A stretch of 64,000 nucleotides of DNA from Burkholderia sp. 8Y (GCF_902506145.1 NZ_LR733520.1:1150640-1214639), one strand, 5' to 3'. Numbered from the stretch's first letter, positions 23,181 through 32,680 are shown. The notes: generated by a model not told the origin, from the letters alone. Translations and numbers: made by a program.

Positions 23181-24119
23181 ATGCATTCGCCCGCCAAGCG
23201 CACGTCGATGACACCCGCGCCGGCCACGTGGCGCGCGTGGCTCTTGACCGACACGCCCGCGTCCCCGCGACAGGCCGCGCTCGGGCGGGCGTACCGGCGC
23301 TGGCGGCGGTTTTCATCGAATCCGCTCAGCATGCTGGGCCTCGCCATTCTGGTGCTGCTCGTGGTGGCGGCGGCAGTCGGGCCGCTCCTGGTCGCGCAGG
23401 ACCCGCTGCGCCAGGTGCTCGCCGACCGTCTGGCGCCGCCGGGCGCGATGCACTGGTTCGGCACGGATCAACTGGGCCGCGACATTCTCTCGAGACTCGT
23501 GCACGGCTCGCGTCTCACGCTATCCATCGCGATGCTCGTCGTCGTGCTCGTCGTGCCGGTCGGGCTTCTGATCGGCACGGTGGCGGGCTATTGCGGCGGC
23601 TTCGTCGATGCGGCGCTCATGCGCGTGACCGATGTCGCGCTCGCGTTCCCGAAGATCGTGCTGGCGCTCGCGTTCGCCGCGGCGCTCGGGCCGGGCGTGC
23701 TGAATGCCGTCATTGCCATTTCCATTACCGCGTGGCCGCCTTATGCGCGGCTCGCGCGGGCCGAATCGCTGCGGCTCGCGCAGGCGGATTTCATCCACGC
23801 GGCGCGGCTGGCGGGCGCATCGCACACGCGCATTTTGCTGCGCTATATCGTGCCGCTGTGTTCGTCGTCGGTGATCGTGCGCGCGACGCTCGATATGGCC
23901 GGCATCATTCTCGCGGTCGCGGGGCTCGGCTTTCTCGGGCTGGGCGCGCAGCCGCCGAGCCCGGAATGGGGCTACATGGTCGCGTCGGGCCGCAACGTGC
24001 TGCTCGACGCCTGGTGGGTCGCGACCATTCCCGGTCTCGCGATTCTCGCGGTGAGCCTCGCGTTCAATCTGCTCGGCGACGGTCTGCGCGATGTCTTCGA
24101 TCCGCGTCATGGAGGCTGA
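23181..24119 (+). CDS. ABC transporter permease, DppC type
   Basis: This is the second permease of the peptide importer (312 residues from ATG 23181, preceded by GGGGAGG). It has the OppC-N region (RFSSNPLSMLGLAILVLLVV), the GTDQLGRDILSRLVHGSR signature of this subfamily, and a BPD_transp_1 domain with the EAA loop in DFIHAARLAGASHTRILLRY. An internal ATG at 23208 is an alternative start. It is followed one base after its stop by the first ATPase gene. Confidence 0.92.
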   Translation: MHSPAKRTSMTPAPATWRAWLLTDTPASPRQAALGRAYRRWRRFSSNPLSMLGLAILVLLVVAAAVGPLLVAQDPLRQVLADRLAPPGAMHWFGTDQLGRDILSRLVHGSRLTLSIAMLVVVLVVPVGLLIGTVAGYCGGFVDAALMRVTDVALAFPKIVLALAFAAALGPGVLNAVIAISITAWPPYARLARAESLRLAQADFIHAARLAGASHTRILLRYIVPLCSSSVIVRATLDMAGIILAVAGLGFLGLGAQPPSPEWGYMVASGRNVLLDAWWVATIPGLAILAVSLAFNLLGDGLRDVFDPRHGG

Positions 24120-24120
24120 C

Positions 24121-25002
24121 ATGGAAGTCGATACCCGCGCGCCGCTTGCCGAAATCGACGATCTGCAAATCGCCTTCGCGGGTCACGATGGCGTGGCGAT
24201 GCCCGCCGTGCGCGGCGTCTCGCTGACGGTACGGCGCGGCGAGCGGCTCGGGATCGTCGGGGAATCCGGCTCCGGGAAGTCGCTGACCGGGCGCGCGCTG
24301 CTCGGACTCCTGCCGCCGGAAGCGCGATGGTCCGCGAACGGTTTGCGCTTCGACGGCCACGACCTGCTCGCGATGAAACCGGCAGTGCGCCGCCGGCTCT
24401 GCGGCACGCAGATGAGCATGATCCTGCAAGACCCGAAGTACTCGCTCAATCCGGTGATGACGGTCGCGCAGCAAATGCGCGAGCCGCTCGCGCGGCAAGA
24501 CCGCGGGTTGAGCCGGCGCGCGATGCGTGCGCGCATCGTGGATGCGCTCGCGGCCGTGCATATCCGCGATCCGGAGCGCGTCGCCGACGCGTATCCGCAT
24601 GAACTGTCGGGCGGCATGGGCCAGCGCGTGATGATCGCGATGATGGTGAGCGCCGGCCCGCGCCTCCTGATCGCCGACGAACCGACGAGCGCGCTCGATG
24701 TGCTCGTGTCGATGCAGGTGCTCGCCGTGCTCGACGAGATGATCGAACGCCATCGCACGGGGCTCGTGTTCATCAGCCACGACTTGCCGCTCGTGATGTC
24801 GTTCTGCGACCGCGTCGCGGTGATGTACGGCGGCCGCGTCGTGGAAACGTGCCCGGCGCGTGAGCTTGGACAAGCGCGGCATCCGTACACGCGCGGGTTG
24901 CTCGCGGCCAGCCCGCCGTTGACGAATCCGCCCGACGAACTGCCGACGCTGCGGCGCGATCCCACTTGGCTCGCGGATACGTTGGAGGAAGCCGCGCGAT
25001 GA
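24121..25002 (+). CDS. ABC transporter ATP-binding protein, DppD type
   Basis: This is one of two ATPases energising the peptide importer. It has Walker A GESGSGKS, a Q-loop (LQDPKYSLNPVMTV), the ABC signature LSGGMGQRV, Walker B LLIADEPTSALD and the switch histidine in FISHDLPLV. The C-terminal oligopeptide-transporter motif (HPYTRGLLAASPPL) is present. The start at 24121 has GGAGG five bases upstream; an upstream ATG at 24091 would overlap the permease gene. The stop overlaps the next start (ATGA). Length is 293 residues. Confidence 0.93.
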   Translation: MEVDTRAPLAEIDDLQIAFAGHDGVAMPAVRGVSLTVRRGERLGIVGESGSGKSLTGRALLGLLPPEARWSANGLRFDGHDLLAMKPAVRRRLCGTQMSMILQDPKYSLNPVMTVAQQMREPLARQDRGLSRRAMRARIVDALAAVHIRDPERVADAYPHELSGGMGQRVMIAMMVSAGPRLLIADEPTSALDVLVSMQVLAVLDEMIERHRTGLVFISHDLPLVMSFCDRVAVMYGGRVVETCPARELGQARHPYTRGLLAASPPLTNPPDELPTLRRDPTWLADTLEEAAR

Positions 25003-25748
25003 TCAAAATCGACCGCGCGCACATCCGCTTCAAGACCAAGACCGGCTATGTCGATGCGGTGCGCGACGTCTCGCTGCGCGTCGAGGATGGCGAAGTGTTC
25101 GGCCTCGTCGGCGAATCGGGCAGCGGCAAGTCGACGCTCTTGCGCGCGCTCGCGAGCCTCGTGCCGCTCGCCGGGGGCGCGATAAGCATCGACGGGCAGG
25201 GCGTCGCGCATCGGCCGCAGCGCGACGTGCAGATGGTGTTTCAGGACCCGTACGGTTCGCTGCATCCGCGCTTCACCGTCGACAAAACATTGCGCGAACC
25301 GCTCGCGATCAACGGCATCGGGAATCAGGACGCGCGCATTCTGGACGCGCTCGCCGAAGTCGGGCTCGGGGCCGCGTTCCGCTTTCGCTATCCGCACCAG
25401 TTGTCGGGCGGGCAGCGGCAGCGCGTATCCATCGCGCGTGCGTTGATCGTCGAGCCGCGCGTGCTGTTGCTGGACGAGCCGACCTCCGCGCTCGACGTCT
25501 CCGTGCAGGCGGAGATTCTGAACCTGCTGCGGCGTCTGCATCGCGAACGCAAGCTCACGATGATCCTCGTGAGCCACAATCTCGCGGTCGTGGGCTTCCT
25601 CTGTCAGCGCGTCGCGGTCATGCGCAATGGCGAAGTGGTCGAGCAACTCGGCGTCGAAGCGGTGAGGGCGCGCGACGTTAAGCACGAGTACACGAGGCGG
25701 TTGCTGCTCGCGACACAAGGCTACACGCGCGAGCCAGTGAACCCGTGA
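24999..25748 (+). CDS. ABC transporter ATP-binding protein, DppF type
   Basis: This is the second ATPase of the peptide importer (249 residues). It has Walker A GESGSGKST, Q-loop VFQDPYGSLHPRFTVDKTL, signature LSGGQRQRVSIARALI, Walker B VLLLDEPTSALD and the switch histidine VSHNLAVV. The ATG overlaps the preceding stop by four bases and GGAGGA lies nine bases upstream. It is shorter than typical DppF because the C-terminal extension is reduced. It ends the operon that began with the dipeptidase. Confidence 0.93.
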   Translation: MIKIDRAHIRFKTKTGYVDAVRDVSLRVEDGEVFGLVGESGSGKSTLLRALASLVPLAGGAISIDGQGVAHRPQRDVQMVFQDPYGSLHPRFTVDKTLREPLAINGIGNQDARILDALAEVGLGAAFRFRYPHQLSGGQRQRVSIARALIVEPRVLLLDEPTSALDVSVQAEILNLLRRLHRERKLTMILVSHNLAVVGFLCQRVAVMRNGEVVEQLGVEAVRARDVKHEYTRRLLLATQGYTREPVNP

Positions 25749-26983
<1,235 letters not shown>

Positions 26984-26988
26984 ACATC

Positions 26989-27909
26989 GTGAAATCACGC
27001 ACCATCGACCTCATTGCGCCTTCCGGCTATCCGAGCGATCCCGCCGCCGTCGAGCGGGGCATCGGGCGATTGCGGGCGCAGGGTCATCGGCTCGAAAATC
27101 TCGATGCGACGCGCCGGCGCTACCAGCGATTCGGCGGCACCGACAGCGAACGCGCCGCCGATCTGAACCGCCTCGCCGATCCGTCGCGGCCGCTGCCGGA
27201 TATCGTGCTGGCGGTGCGCGGCGGCTACGGCGCGTCGCGCATCCTGCACGGACTGGACTACGACGGCCTGCGGCGCCTGGCCGACGAACCGGTCGCGCTC
27301 GTCGGGCATAGCGATTTCACGGCGATTCAATGCGCGTTGTACGCGCGTTCGGCGGTGAAGAGCTTCGGCGGCCCGATGTTCGCGGGGAATTTCGGCGCGG
27401 AGCACCTGAGCGCCTTCACGATGCATCACTTTTGGCAGGCCGTCTCTCATCCGAGCTTCACCGTGACGAGTCACACGCCGCAGCGACAGTCCGTGGATGT
27501 CACCGGCATGCTGTGGGGCGGCAATCTCGCGATACTGGCCGCGCTCGTCGGCACGCCGTATCTGCCGCCTGTCGACGGCGGGATTCTGTTCATCGAAGAC
27601 GTGAACGAGCACCCGTTTCGGATCGAGCGGATGATTTATCAGCTGCATCAGGCGGGCGTGCTCGGGCGTCAGCAGGCGGTTGTGATGGGCGAGTTCTCGG
27701 GCGGTCGTCTGTCCGATTACGACAACGGCTATTCGCTCGACGCGGTGATCGAGCAGATGAGGGCGGCGACCGGCGTGCCGTTCGTGACCGGCTTGCAGTT
27801 CGGACACGTCGACAATCTGCTGACGCTGCCTTTTGGTGCGACTGCACATCTGATCGCGAACGAACGCGGCTTCACGCTTGCGCTGTCGGACTATCCGCAT
27901 CTGGCTTGA
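26989..27909 (+). CDS. ldcA: Muramoyltetrapeptide LD-carboxypeptidase (S66 family, LdcA)
   Basis: LdcA removes the terminal D-Ala from murein tetrapeptides during peptidoglycan recycling in the cytoplasm. The S66 features are present: IDLIAPSGYPSDP at the N-terminus, LAVRGGYGASRIL, the serine nucleophile in LVGHSDFTAIQ, the glutamate in FIEDVNEHPFRIERM, and the late histidine in FGHVDNLLTLPFG. No signal peptide is seen. The start is a GTG at 26989, five bases after tadA. Length 306 residues is normal. It is near but not inside the dipeptidase/transporter operon with which it shares a theme. Confidence 0.93.
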   Translation: MKSRTIDLIAPSGYPSDPAAVERGIGRLRAQGHRLENLDATRRRYQRFGGTDSERAADLNRLADPSRPLPDIVLAVRGGYGASRILHGLDYDGLRRLADEPVALVGHSDFTAIQCALYARSAVKSFGGPMFAGNFGAEHLSAFTMHHFWQAVSHPSFTVTSHTPQRQSVDVTGMLWGGNLAILAALVGTPYLPPVDGGILFIEDVNEHPFRIERMIYQLHQAGVLGRQQAVVMGEFSGGRLSDYDNGYSLDAVIEQMRAATGVPFVTGLQFGHVDNLLTLPFGATAHLIANERGFTLALSDYPHLA

Positions 27910-27919
27910 GTTTGCGGCA

Positions 27920-27950
27920 AAAGGCGCTCTAAGTCAGCGCCTTTATGTTC
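27920..27950 (+). terminator. Rho-independent terminator after ldcA
   Basis: AAAGGCGCT and AGCGCCTTT form a nine-base-pair stem with loop CTAAGTC, followed by a short T-containing tract (TTTATGTT). It lies 10 bases after the ldcA stop. Confidence 0.8.
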
Positions 27951-28022
27951 GATCACGCTTGCAACTAACGGTCGGTTTTTCGGCACACCGCGAGTTGCCG
28001 TGCACCAATTGAGCGCCTCAGA

Positions 28023-28032
28023 TTGTCGACAA
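28023..28032. promoter_or_regulatory. Operator-like palindrome TTGTCGACAA (upstream site)
   Basis: This perfect ten-base palindrome contains the GT-N2-AC core of the GntR/FadR-type operator family. It lies about 175 bases before the gntR ATG, with related half sites (CCGACAA) just downstream. The role is inferred from similarity to the two promoter-proximal sites. Confidence 0.4.
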
Positions 28033-28150
28033 AAATCAGCCGACAATGCCGACAAAAAGTAGCGTATTTGTCCCTGACCCGCACCCTCATTGACTTCCGG
28101 GCCGGCAACGTCCCGCGACCGACCCCGATTCCGCAAGATTTTTATTTTGG

Positions 28151-28191
28151 ATTGTTGACAATCTTTATGTCGATTCTAAGATGGTCAACAT
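28151..28191 (+). promoter_or_regulatory. Promoter of the GntR gene with two embedded operator-like palindromes
   Basis: A perfect TTGACA -35 (28155-28160) and TAAGAT -10 (28177-28182) are separated by 16 bases. The -35 lies inside the palindrome ATTGTTGACAAT (28151-28162). A second related palindrome, TGGTCAACAT (28182-28191), starts at the last base of the -10 and should cover the start site. The centres of the two GT-N2-AC cores are 30 bases apart, close to three helical turns. This geometry suits autorepression by the FCD-type GntR regulator encoded 16 bases downstream. Confidence 0.65.
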
Positions 28192-28206
28192 GCAAGCGAG
28201 CACATC

Positions 28207-28962
28207 ATGTCCGACCGTAAATCGAGTGCTGCATTGAACGCTTCCGCCGCTTCGCCAGCTGGAGCCACGGCGGCGAGCCCCGAGTCGATCGCCGAGAACA
28301 TCCGCGCCGCGATCCTCGAGCATCGGCTCGCGCCCGGCGCGAAGCTGACCGAAGCGCAACTGTGCGAAGTGTTCGACGTGAAGCGCGGCGCCGTGCGCCA
28401 GGCGCTCTCGCAACTGGCGAGCGAGCGGCTCGTCGATCTCGAACCGAATCGCGGCGCCTTCGTCGCGAGTCCGTCGCTGCAGGAAGTGCATGACGTCTTC
28501 GAGATGCGGCGCATCGTCGAGCTGGCTGTCGTCGAGCGCATCTGTAAAGGGCATGGCACGCGGCGCCTAAAGTCGATCGGCGCGACCATCGGGCGGGAGA
28601 AGCGGGCGTTCGAGAACCGCGACTTTTCGGCGTGGATTCGTCTGTCGGGCGAGTTTCACACCGAACTGGCCGCGCTCACCGGCAACACCGTTTTGTGCGA
28701 TTGCCTGTCCGGACTGGTCGCGCGCTCGACGCTGATTTCGGCGCTGTACGAATCGCTCGGCAAGAGCTCGTGCTCGTTCGAGGGTCACGAAGCGATCCTC
28801 GCCGCGCTCGATGCCGGCGACGCCGCGAAAGCCGCGGACCTGATGGCGCAACATCTGCGCGATGTCGAACTGAAGATGCTGGAGCGGCCCGCCCGTGGCG
28901 CGGTCGACCTGAAGGAAGTGTTTGCACGATCGACCGAACGCGAGAAGGCGTTCGGCGCATGA
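28207..28962 (+). CDS. GntR family transcriptional regulator, FCD subfamily
   Basis: This is a probable regulator of the purine-catabolism genes that follow. It has an N-terminal winged helix-turn-helix (about residues 25-92, AQLCEVFDVKRGAVRQALSQ) and an all-helical FCD ligand-binding domain (about 98-230). The metal or ligand pocket residues expected in FCD proteins are visible as histidines in FHTELAALTGN, EGHEAILAAL and QHLRDVE. Length 251 residues is normal. It stands first in the cluster with palindromes over its own promoter. The effector may be allantoin, a ureido compound or another purine breakdown product (inference from context). Confidence 0.88.
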   Translation: MSDRKSSAALNASAASPAGATAASPESIAENIRAAILEHRLAPGAKLTEAQLCEVFDVKRGAVRQALSQLASERLVDLEPNRGAFVASPSLQEVHDVFEMRRIVELAVVERICKGHGTRRLKSIGATIGREKRAFENRDFSAWIRLSGEFHTELAALTGNTVLCDCLSGLVARSTLISALYESLGKSSCSFEGHEAILAALDAGDAAKAADLMAQHLRDVELKMLERPARGAVDLKEVFARSTEREKAFGA

Positions 28963-29289
28963 ACAAGCCGTAGGACGGACACAAAATTGGAGACTGCGCC
29001 CGCGCGCATGCGGCGGGCGCGTAGCGAGACGCACGCGCGAAAAAGACCGCAGCAGGCGCCGCACTGAACGAGACGCTCATCGAAGAGCGTGCAATGAAAA
29101 ACGCCTGACGGCGAGCGAGCGGGCTGAAGCCCGTTCGCTCTCGGCAACACGCCGCAGGCGATAAAGCAAATCTGAAGAATACCGCGCGAGGCGTGGGGAT
29201 CAGCACGCTCGCGAAGGTATCCGACGACGCTTGGCCCCCAAGCAATTGCCGCTTTTTCATGACGCAAGCCGCCCATCCAAGGAGAGGTC
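28963..29289. other. Intergenic region between gntR and the NCS1 permease
   Basis: This 327-base gap shows no convincing gene. It carries an imperfect hairpin at 29113-29140 (GAGCGAGCGGGCT against AGCCCGTTCGCTC, with one wobble pair and no U tract), which may end the gntR transcript. No GT-N2-AC palindrome like those upstream of gntR was found here. The ribosome-binding site AAGGAGAGG precedes the permease. Confidence 0.5.
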
Positions 29290-30792
29290 ATGGCTCAGTT
29301 CAGTGCAACGCCCGGCAGTTCAGCATTGCCGCCGTATGAAGCAGGATACGAATCTTCAGAGCATGAGTCCGGCTTGCCTGCCGGCTACAGCGATCGTCTG
29401 TACAACGAAGATCTCGCGCCGCTGAAGAATCAGACCTGGGGCGCGTACAACATCTTCGCGTTCTGGATGTCGGACGTGCACAGCGTCGGCGGATATGTGT
29501 TTGCGGGCAGTCTCTTCGCGCTCGGCCTGACGAGCTGGCAGGTGCTCGTGTCGCTCTTGATCGGCATCGGGCTCGTGAATCTGCTGTGCAATCTTATCGC
29601 GAAGCCGAGCCAGGTCGCGGGCGTGCCGTATCCCGTCGCGTGCCGCGCGACCTTCGGCGTGCTCGGCGCGAATATTCCCGCCGTCATTCGCGGGCTGATC
29701 GCGGTCGCGTGGTACGGCATTCAGACCTATCTGGCGTCGAGCGCGCTCGTGATCGTCGTGCTCAAATTCGTGCCCTCGCTGATGCCCTATGCGGACGTGC
29801 ATCGCTATGGTTTCGTCGGGCTGTCCGCGCTCGGCTGGGCGGGATTCATGCTGCTGTGGGTGCTTCAGGCGGTCGTGTTCTGGCGCGGCATGGAGATGAT
29901 CAAGAAGTTCATCGACTTCGCCGGCCCCGCCGTGTATGTCGTGATGTTCGCGCTCGCCGGATACATGGTGTGGCGCGCGGGCATCCGCAATATCGGGCTG
30001 AATCTGGGCGGCGTGAAGTATCACGGCATGGAAGTCGTGCCGGTGATGATTACCGCGATCTCGCTCGTCGTGTCTTACTTCTCCGGACCGATGCTGAACT
30101 TCGGCGACTTCTCGCGCTATTGCAAGAGCTTTCGCAGCGTGAAGCGCGGCAATTTCTGGGGTTTGCCGGTGAACTTCCTCGCGTTCTCGCTCGTGACGGT
30201 CATCACGACGGCCGCGACCTTGCCGGTGTTCGGACAACTGATTACCGATCCGGTCGAGACGGTGGGCCGCATCGATCATCCGACGGCCGTGATTCTCGGC
30301 GCGCTGACGTTCACGATTGCGACCATCGGCATCAATATCGTGGCGAACTTCGTGTCGCCGGCCTTCGACTTCTCCAACGTCGCGCCGCGTCTGATTAGCT
30401 GGCGCATGGGCGGGATGATGGCCGCGACCGCGTCGATCTTCATCACGCCGTGGAATCTCTTCAACAATCCGGCCGTGATTCACTACACGCTGGACATTCT
30501 CGGCAGCTTCATCGGACCGTTGTACGGCGTGCTGATCGTCGACTTCTATCTGCTGAAGCGCGGCAAGCTGGCGGTGAACGATCTCTACACGACCTCCGAC
30601 ACCGGCAAGTACTGGTACACGAAGGGCGTGAATCGCCGCGCGGTGATTGCGTTGTTGCCCGCCGCGGTCATCGCGATTCTGTGCGTGATGCTGCCGTCGC
30701 TTGCAGGCGCCGCGAACTTCTCGTGGTTCATCGGCGCGGGCCTTGGTGCGTTGTTTTACTGGGTACTGGCGGATCGCAAGCACGCCGCCTGA
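29290..30792 (+). CDS. NCS1-family permease (purine/allantoin/hydantoin type)
   Basis: This is a 500-residue nucleobase:cation symporter-1 with about 12 membrane helices. The N-terminal block (DRLYNEDLAPLKNQTWGAYN followed by IFAFWMSDVHSVGGYVFAGS) is characteristic of the NCS1 branch that takes allantoin, uracil, hydantoins or purines. The aromatic/asparagine positions of the substrate site (WGAYN; GIQTYLAS; NFGDFSRY) are conserved. Its neighbours (racemase, allantoinase, allantoicase) make allantoin or a related ureide the likely cargo; urate or xanthine are alternatives. The ribosome-binding site AAGGAGAGG lies just before the ATG. Confidence 0.9.
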   Translation: MAQFSATPGSSALPPYEAGYESSEHESGLPAGYSDRLYNEDLAPLKNQTWGAYNIFAFWMSDVHSVGGYVFAGSLFALGLTSWQVLVSLLIGIGLVNLLCNLIAKPSQVAGVPYPVACRATFGVLGANIPAVIRGLIAVAWYGIQTYLASSALVIVVLKFVPSLMPYADVHRYGFVGLSALGWAGFMLLWVLQAVVFWRGMEMIKKFIDFAGPAVYVVMFALAGYMVWRAGIRNIGLNLGGVKYHGMEVVPVMITAISLVVSYFSGPMLNFGDFSRYCKSFRSVKRGNFWGLPVNFLAFSLVTVITTAATLPVFGQLITDPVETVGRIDHPTAVILGALTFTIATIGINIVANFVSPAFDFSNVAPRLISWRMGGMMAATASIFITPWNLFNNPAVIHYTLDILGSFIGPLYGVLIVDFYLLKRGKLAVNDLYTTSDTGKYWYTKGVNRRAVIALLPAAVIAILCVMLPSLAGAANFSWFIGAGLGALFYWVLADRKHAA

Positions 30793-30809
30793 ACCAATCG
30801 GAACCTGAG

Positions 30810-30831
30810 CCGCCGCGACGCGTCGCGGCGG
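30810..30831. repeat. Perfect 22-base palindrome between permease and racemase genes
   Basis: CCGCCGCGACG followed directly by its reverse complement gives a perfect 22-base palindrome, able to form a stem in the transcript. There is no U tract, so it is more likely an RNA-stability or attenuation element, or incidental, than a terminator. It lies 17 bases after the permease stop and 22 bases before the racemase start. Confidence 0.7.
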
Positions 30832-30853
30832 ACGGAATAAGCAGGAGACAGCA

Positions 30854-31588
30854 ATGCGCATCAAACTGATCAACCCGAACACCACGCAGCGCATGACCGA
30901 ATCGATGGCGCGCTGCGCGCGTGAAGTCGCCGCGCCGGGCACGGAAATCGTCGCGGTCAGCCCGACGATGGGGCCGCCGTCCATCGAAGGCTATTACGAC
31001 GAAGCGGTTGCGTCGCTCGGGCTGCTCGCCGAAGTCGAGGCGGGCGAGCGGCAGGGCTTCGACGGGTACGTGATCGCTTGCTTCGGCGACCCGGCGCTTT
31101 ATGCTGCGCGCGAACTGGCGCGCGGGCCGGTCATCGGCATCGCAGAAGCGGCGATGCATGCGGCGAGCGTCATCGCGCCGGGATTCTCGGTCGTGACGAC
31201 GCTGCGGCGCACCTGCGGCATGGCGTGGCATCTCGCCGAACGTTACGGTATGACGCGTTTCTGCAAGAACGTGCGTGCGACCGACGTCGCGGTGCTCGAA
31301 CTGGACGAACCGGGATCGGCGGCGCGGCAGACAATCATCGAGGAATGCCGGCGCGCGCTCGACGAGGACGGCTCGGACGCGATCGTGCTCGGCTGCGCGG
31401 GCATGGCGGAGTTCTGCCGGGAAGTGGAGGACGCCATCGGCGCGCCGGTCGTGGAGGGCGTGACGGCCGCCGTCAAGTGGGCGGAGGCGCTGATCGCGCT
31501 GAAGCTGCATACGGCCAAACGCGGCGACTTCGCGCGGCCGCTTGCGAAACGATACGACGGCGTGCTGTCGGATTTCGGCCCGCGCTAG
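30854..31588 (+). CDS. Aspartate/glutamate/hydantoin racemase family protein (probable allantoin racemase)
   Basis: This 244-residue racemase of the HyuE/HpxA group is cofactor-independent and uses two cysteines. The N-terminal RIKLINPNTT block is a family hallmark; the two catalytic cysteines are in IACFGDPAL and LGCAGMAEF. In Klebsiella the homologous HpxA interconverts allantoin enantiomers, which fits a position between an allantoin-type permease and the allantoinase. Hydantoin racemase is the alternative, but no hydantoinase or carbamoylase is nearby. Confidence 0.82.
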   Translation: MRIKLINPNTTQRMTESMARCAREVAAPGTEIVAVSPTMGPPSIEGYYDEAVASLGLLAEVEAGERQGFDGYVIACFGDPALYAARELARGPVIGIAEAAMHAASVIAPGFSVVTTLRRTCGMAWHLAERYGMTRFCKNVRATDVAVLELDEPGSAARQTIIEECRRALDEDGSDAIVLGCAGMAEFCREVEDAIGAPVVEGVTAAVKWAEALIALKLHTAKRGDFARPLAKRYDGVLSDFGPR

Positions 31589-31670
31589 CCGCGCGAAACC
31601 GCGAAACACATACCGGCGACGTGACCCGCAATATCTGCGCCGCTGTATGGGCGCGTCGGGGCGTTTTCGC

Positions 31671-31689
31671 TACACTGAATCGTCGACAT
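31671..31689 (+). promoter_or_regulatory. Possible promoter/operator upstream of puuE
   Basis: TACACT (31671-31676) resembles a -10 and is followed three bases later by TCGTCGACAT (31680-31689), which shares the T-N-GT-N2-AC-A pattern of the gntR promoter palindromes. The placement just after a -10 repeats the arrangement at gntR. No good -35 is seen, so confidence is limited. Confidence 0.4.
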
Positions 31690-31723
31690 TCCGTTCCCCA
31701 ACGCCCCGTTTCCTGACCCAGCC

Positions 31724-32680
31724 ATGTCTCTAGATCCGAACTATCCACGCGACCTGATCGGCTACGGCCGCCATCCCGTGCAGGCGAACTGGCCGGGGCG
31801 TGCGCGCGTCGCCGTGCAATTCGTGCTCAATTACGAAGAAGGCGGCGAAAACTGCGTGCTGCATGGCGATCCCGGCTCCGAGCAGTTCTTGTCGGAGATC
31901 GTCGGCGCGGCGTCGTATCCGTCGCGTCACATGAGCATGGAGTCCATCTACGAATACGGCTCGCGCGCAGGCGTCTGGCGCATCTTGCGCGAATTCGAGA
32001 AGCGCGGCTTGCCGCTCACGGTGTTCGGCGTCGGCATGGCGATGGAGCGGCATCCGGAGCTTTCGCGGGCGTTCGTGGAACTGGGGCATGAGATTGCGTG
32101 CCACGGTTATCGCTGGATTCACTATCAGGATATGTCGCCGGAGCGCGAAGCGGAGCACATGCGCCTCGGCATGGAAGCCATCGAACGCGTGACGGGCGTG
32201 CGTCCGCTCGGCTGGTACACGGGCCGCGACAGTCCGAACACGCATCGGCTGGTGGCGGAATACGGCGGCTTCCTCTATGACTCCGATTACTACGGCGACG
32301 ACCTGCCGTTCTGGATGGACGTCGACTTGGGCGGAGGCAAGACCACGTCGCAACTGATTGTGCCGTACACGCTCGACACCAACGACATGCGCTTCGCCAC
32401 GCCGCAGGGCTTCAATACGGGCGACCACTTTTTCACGTACTTGCGCGACGCTTTCGACGTGCTCTACGAAGAAGGCGACGAAGCGCCGAAGATGCTGTCC
32501 ATCGGCATGCACTGCCGGCTGCTCGGCCGGCCGGGGCGCTTTCGCGGCCTGCAAAAGTTTCTCGATCACATCGAAAAGCACGACCGCGTGTGGGTGACGC
32601 GGCGTGTCGATATCGCGCGGCACTGGCGCGAACATCACCCCTACGAACGAACGCAAGAAGACAACGGGACGGCGGCATGA
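31724..32680 (+). CDS. puuE: Allantoinase PuuE (polysaccharide-deacetylase-like)
   Basis: PuuE hydrolyses allantoin to allantoate and is unrelated to the amidohydrolase AllB. The 318 residues start with the family block YPRDLIGYGRHPVQANWPG. They also have FVLNYEEGGE, the NodB-like barrel (GHEIACHGYRWIHYQDM), and WYTGRDSPNTHRLVAEYGGF. The family is described as metal-independent, lacking the usual deacetylase metal triad. The stop overlaps the uraD start (ATGA at 32677-32680), indicating coupled translation with the decarboxylase. Confidence 0.96.
   Translation: MSLDPNYPRDLIGYGRHPVQANWPGRARVAVQFVLNYEEGGENCVLHGDPGSEQFLSEIVGAASYPSRHMSMESIYEYGSRAGVWRILREFEKRGLPLTVFGVGMAMERHPELSRAFVELGHEIACHGYRWIHYQDMSPEREAEHMRLGMEAIERVTGVRPLGWYTGRDSPNTHRLVAEYGGFLYDSDYYGDDLPFWMDVDLGGGKTTSQLIVPYTLDTNDMRFATPQGFNTGDHFFTYLRDAFDVLYEEGDEAPKMLSIGMHCRLLGRPGRFRGLQKFLDHIEKHDRVWVTRRVDIARHWREHHPYERTQEDNGTAA

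Noticed and set aside
28922-29164. Short frame overlapping the end of gntR
   Set aside because: Arg-rich shadow-type composition and overlap with the conserved GntR C-terminus.
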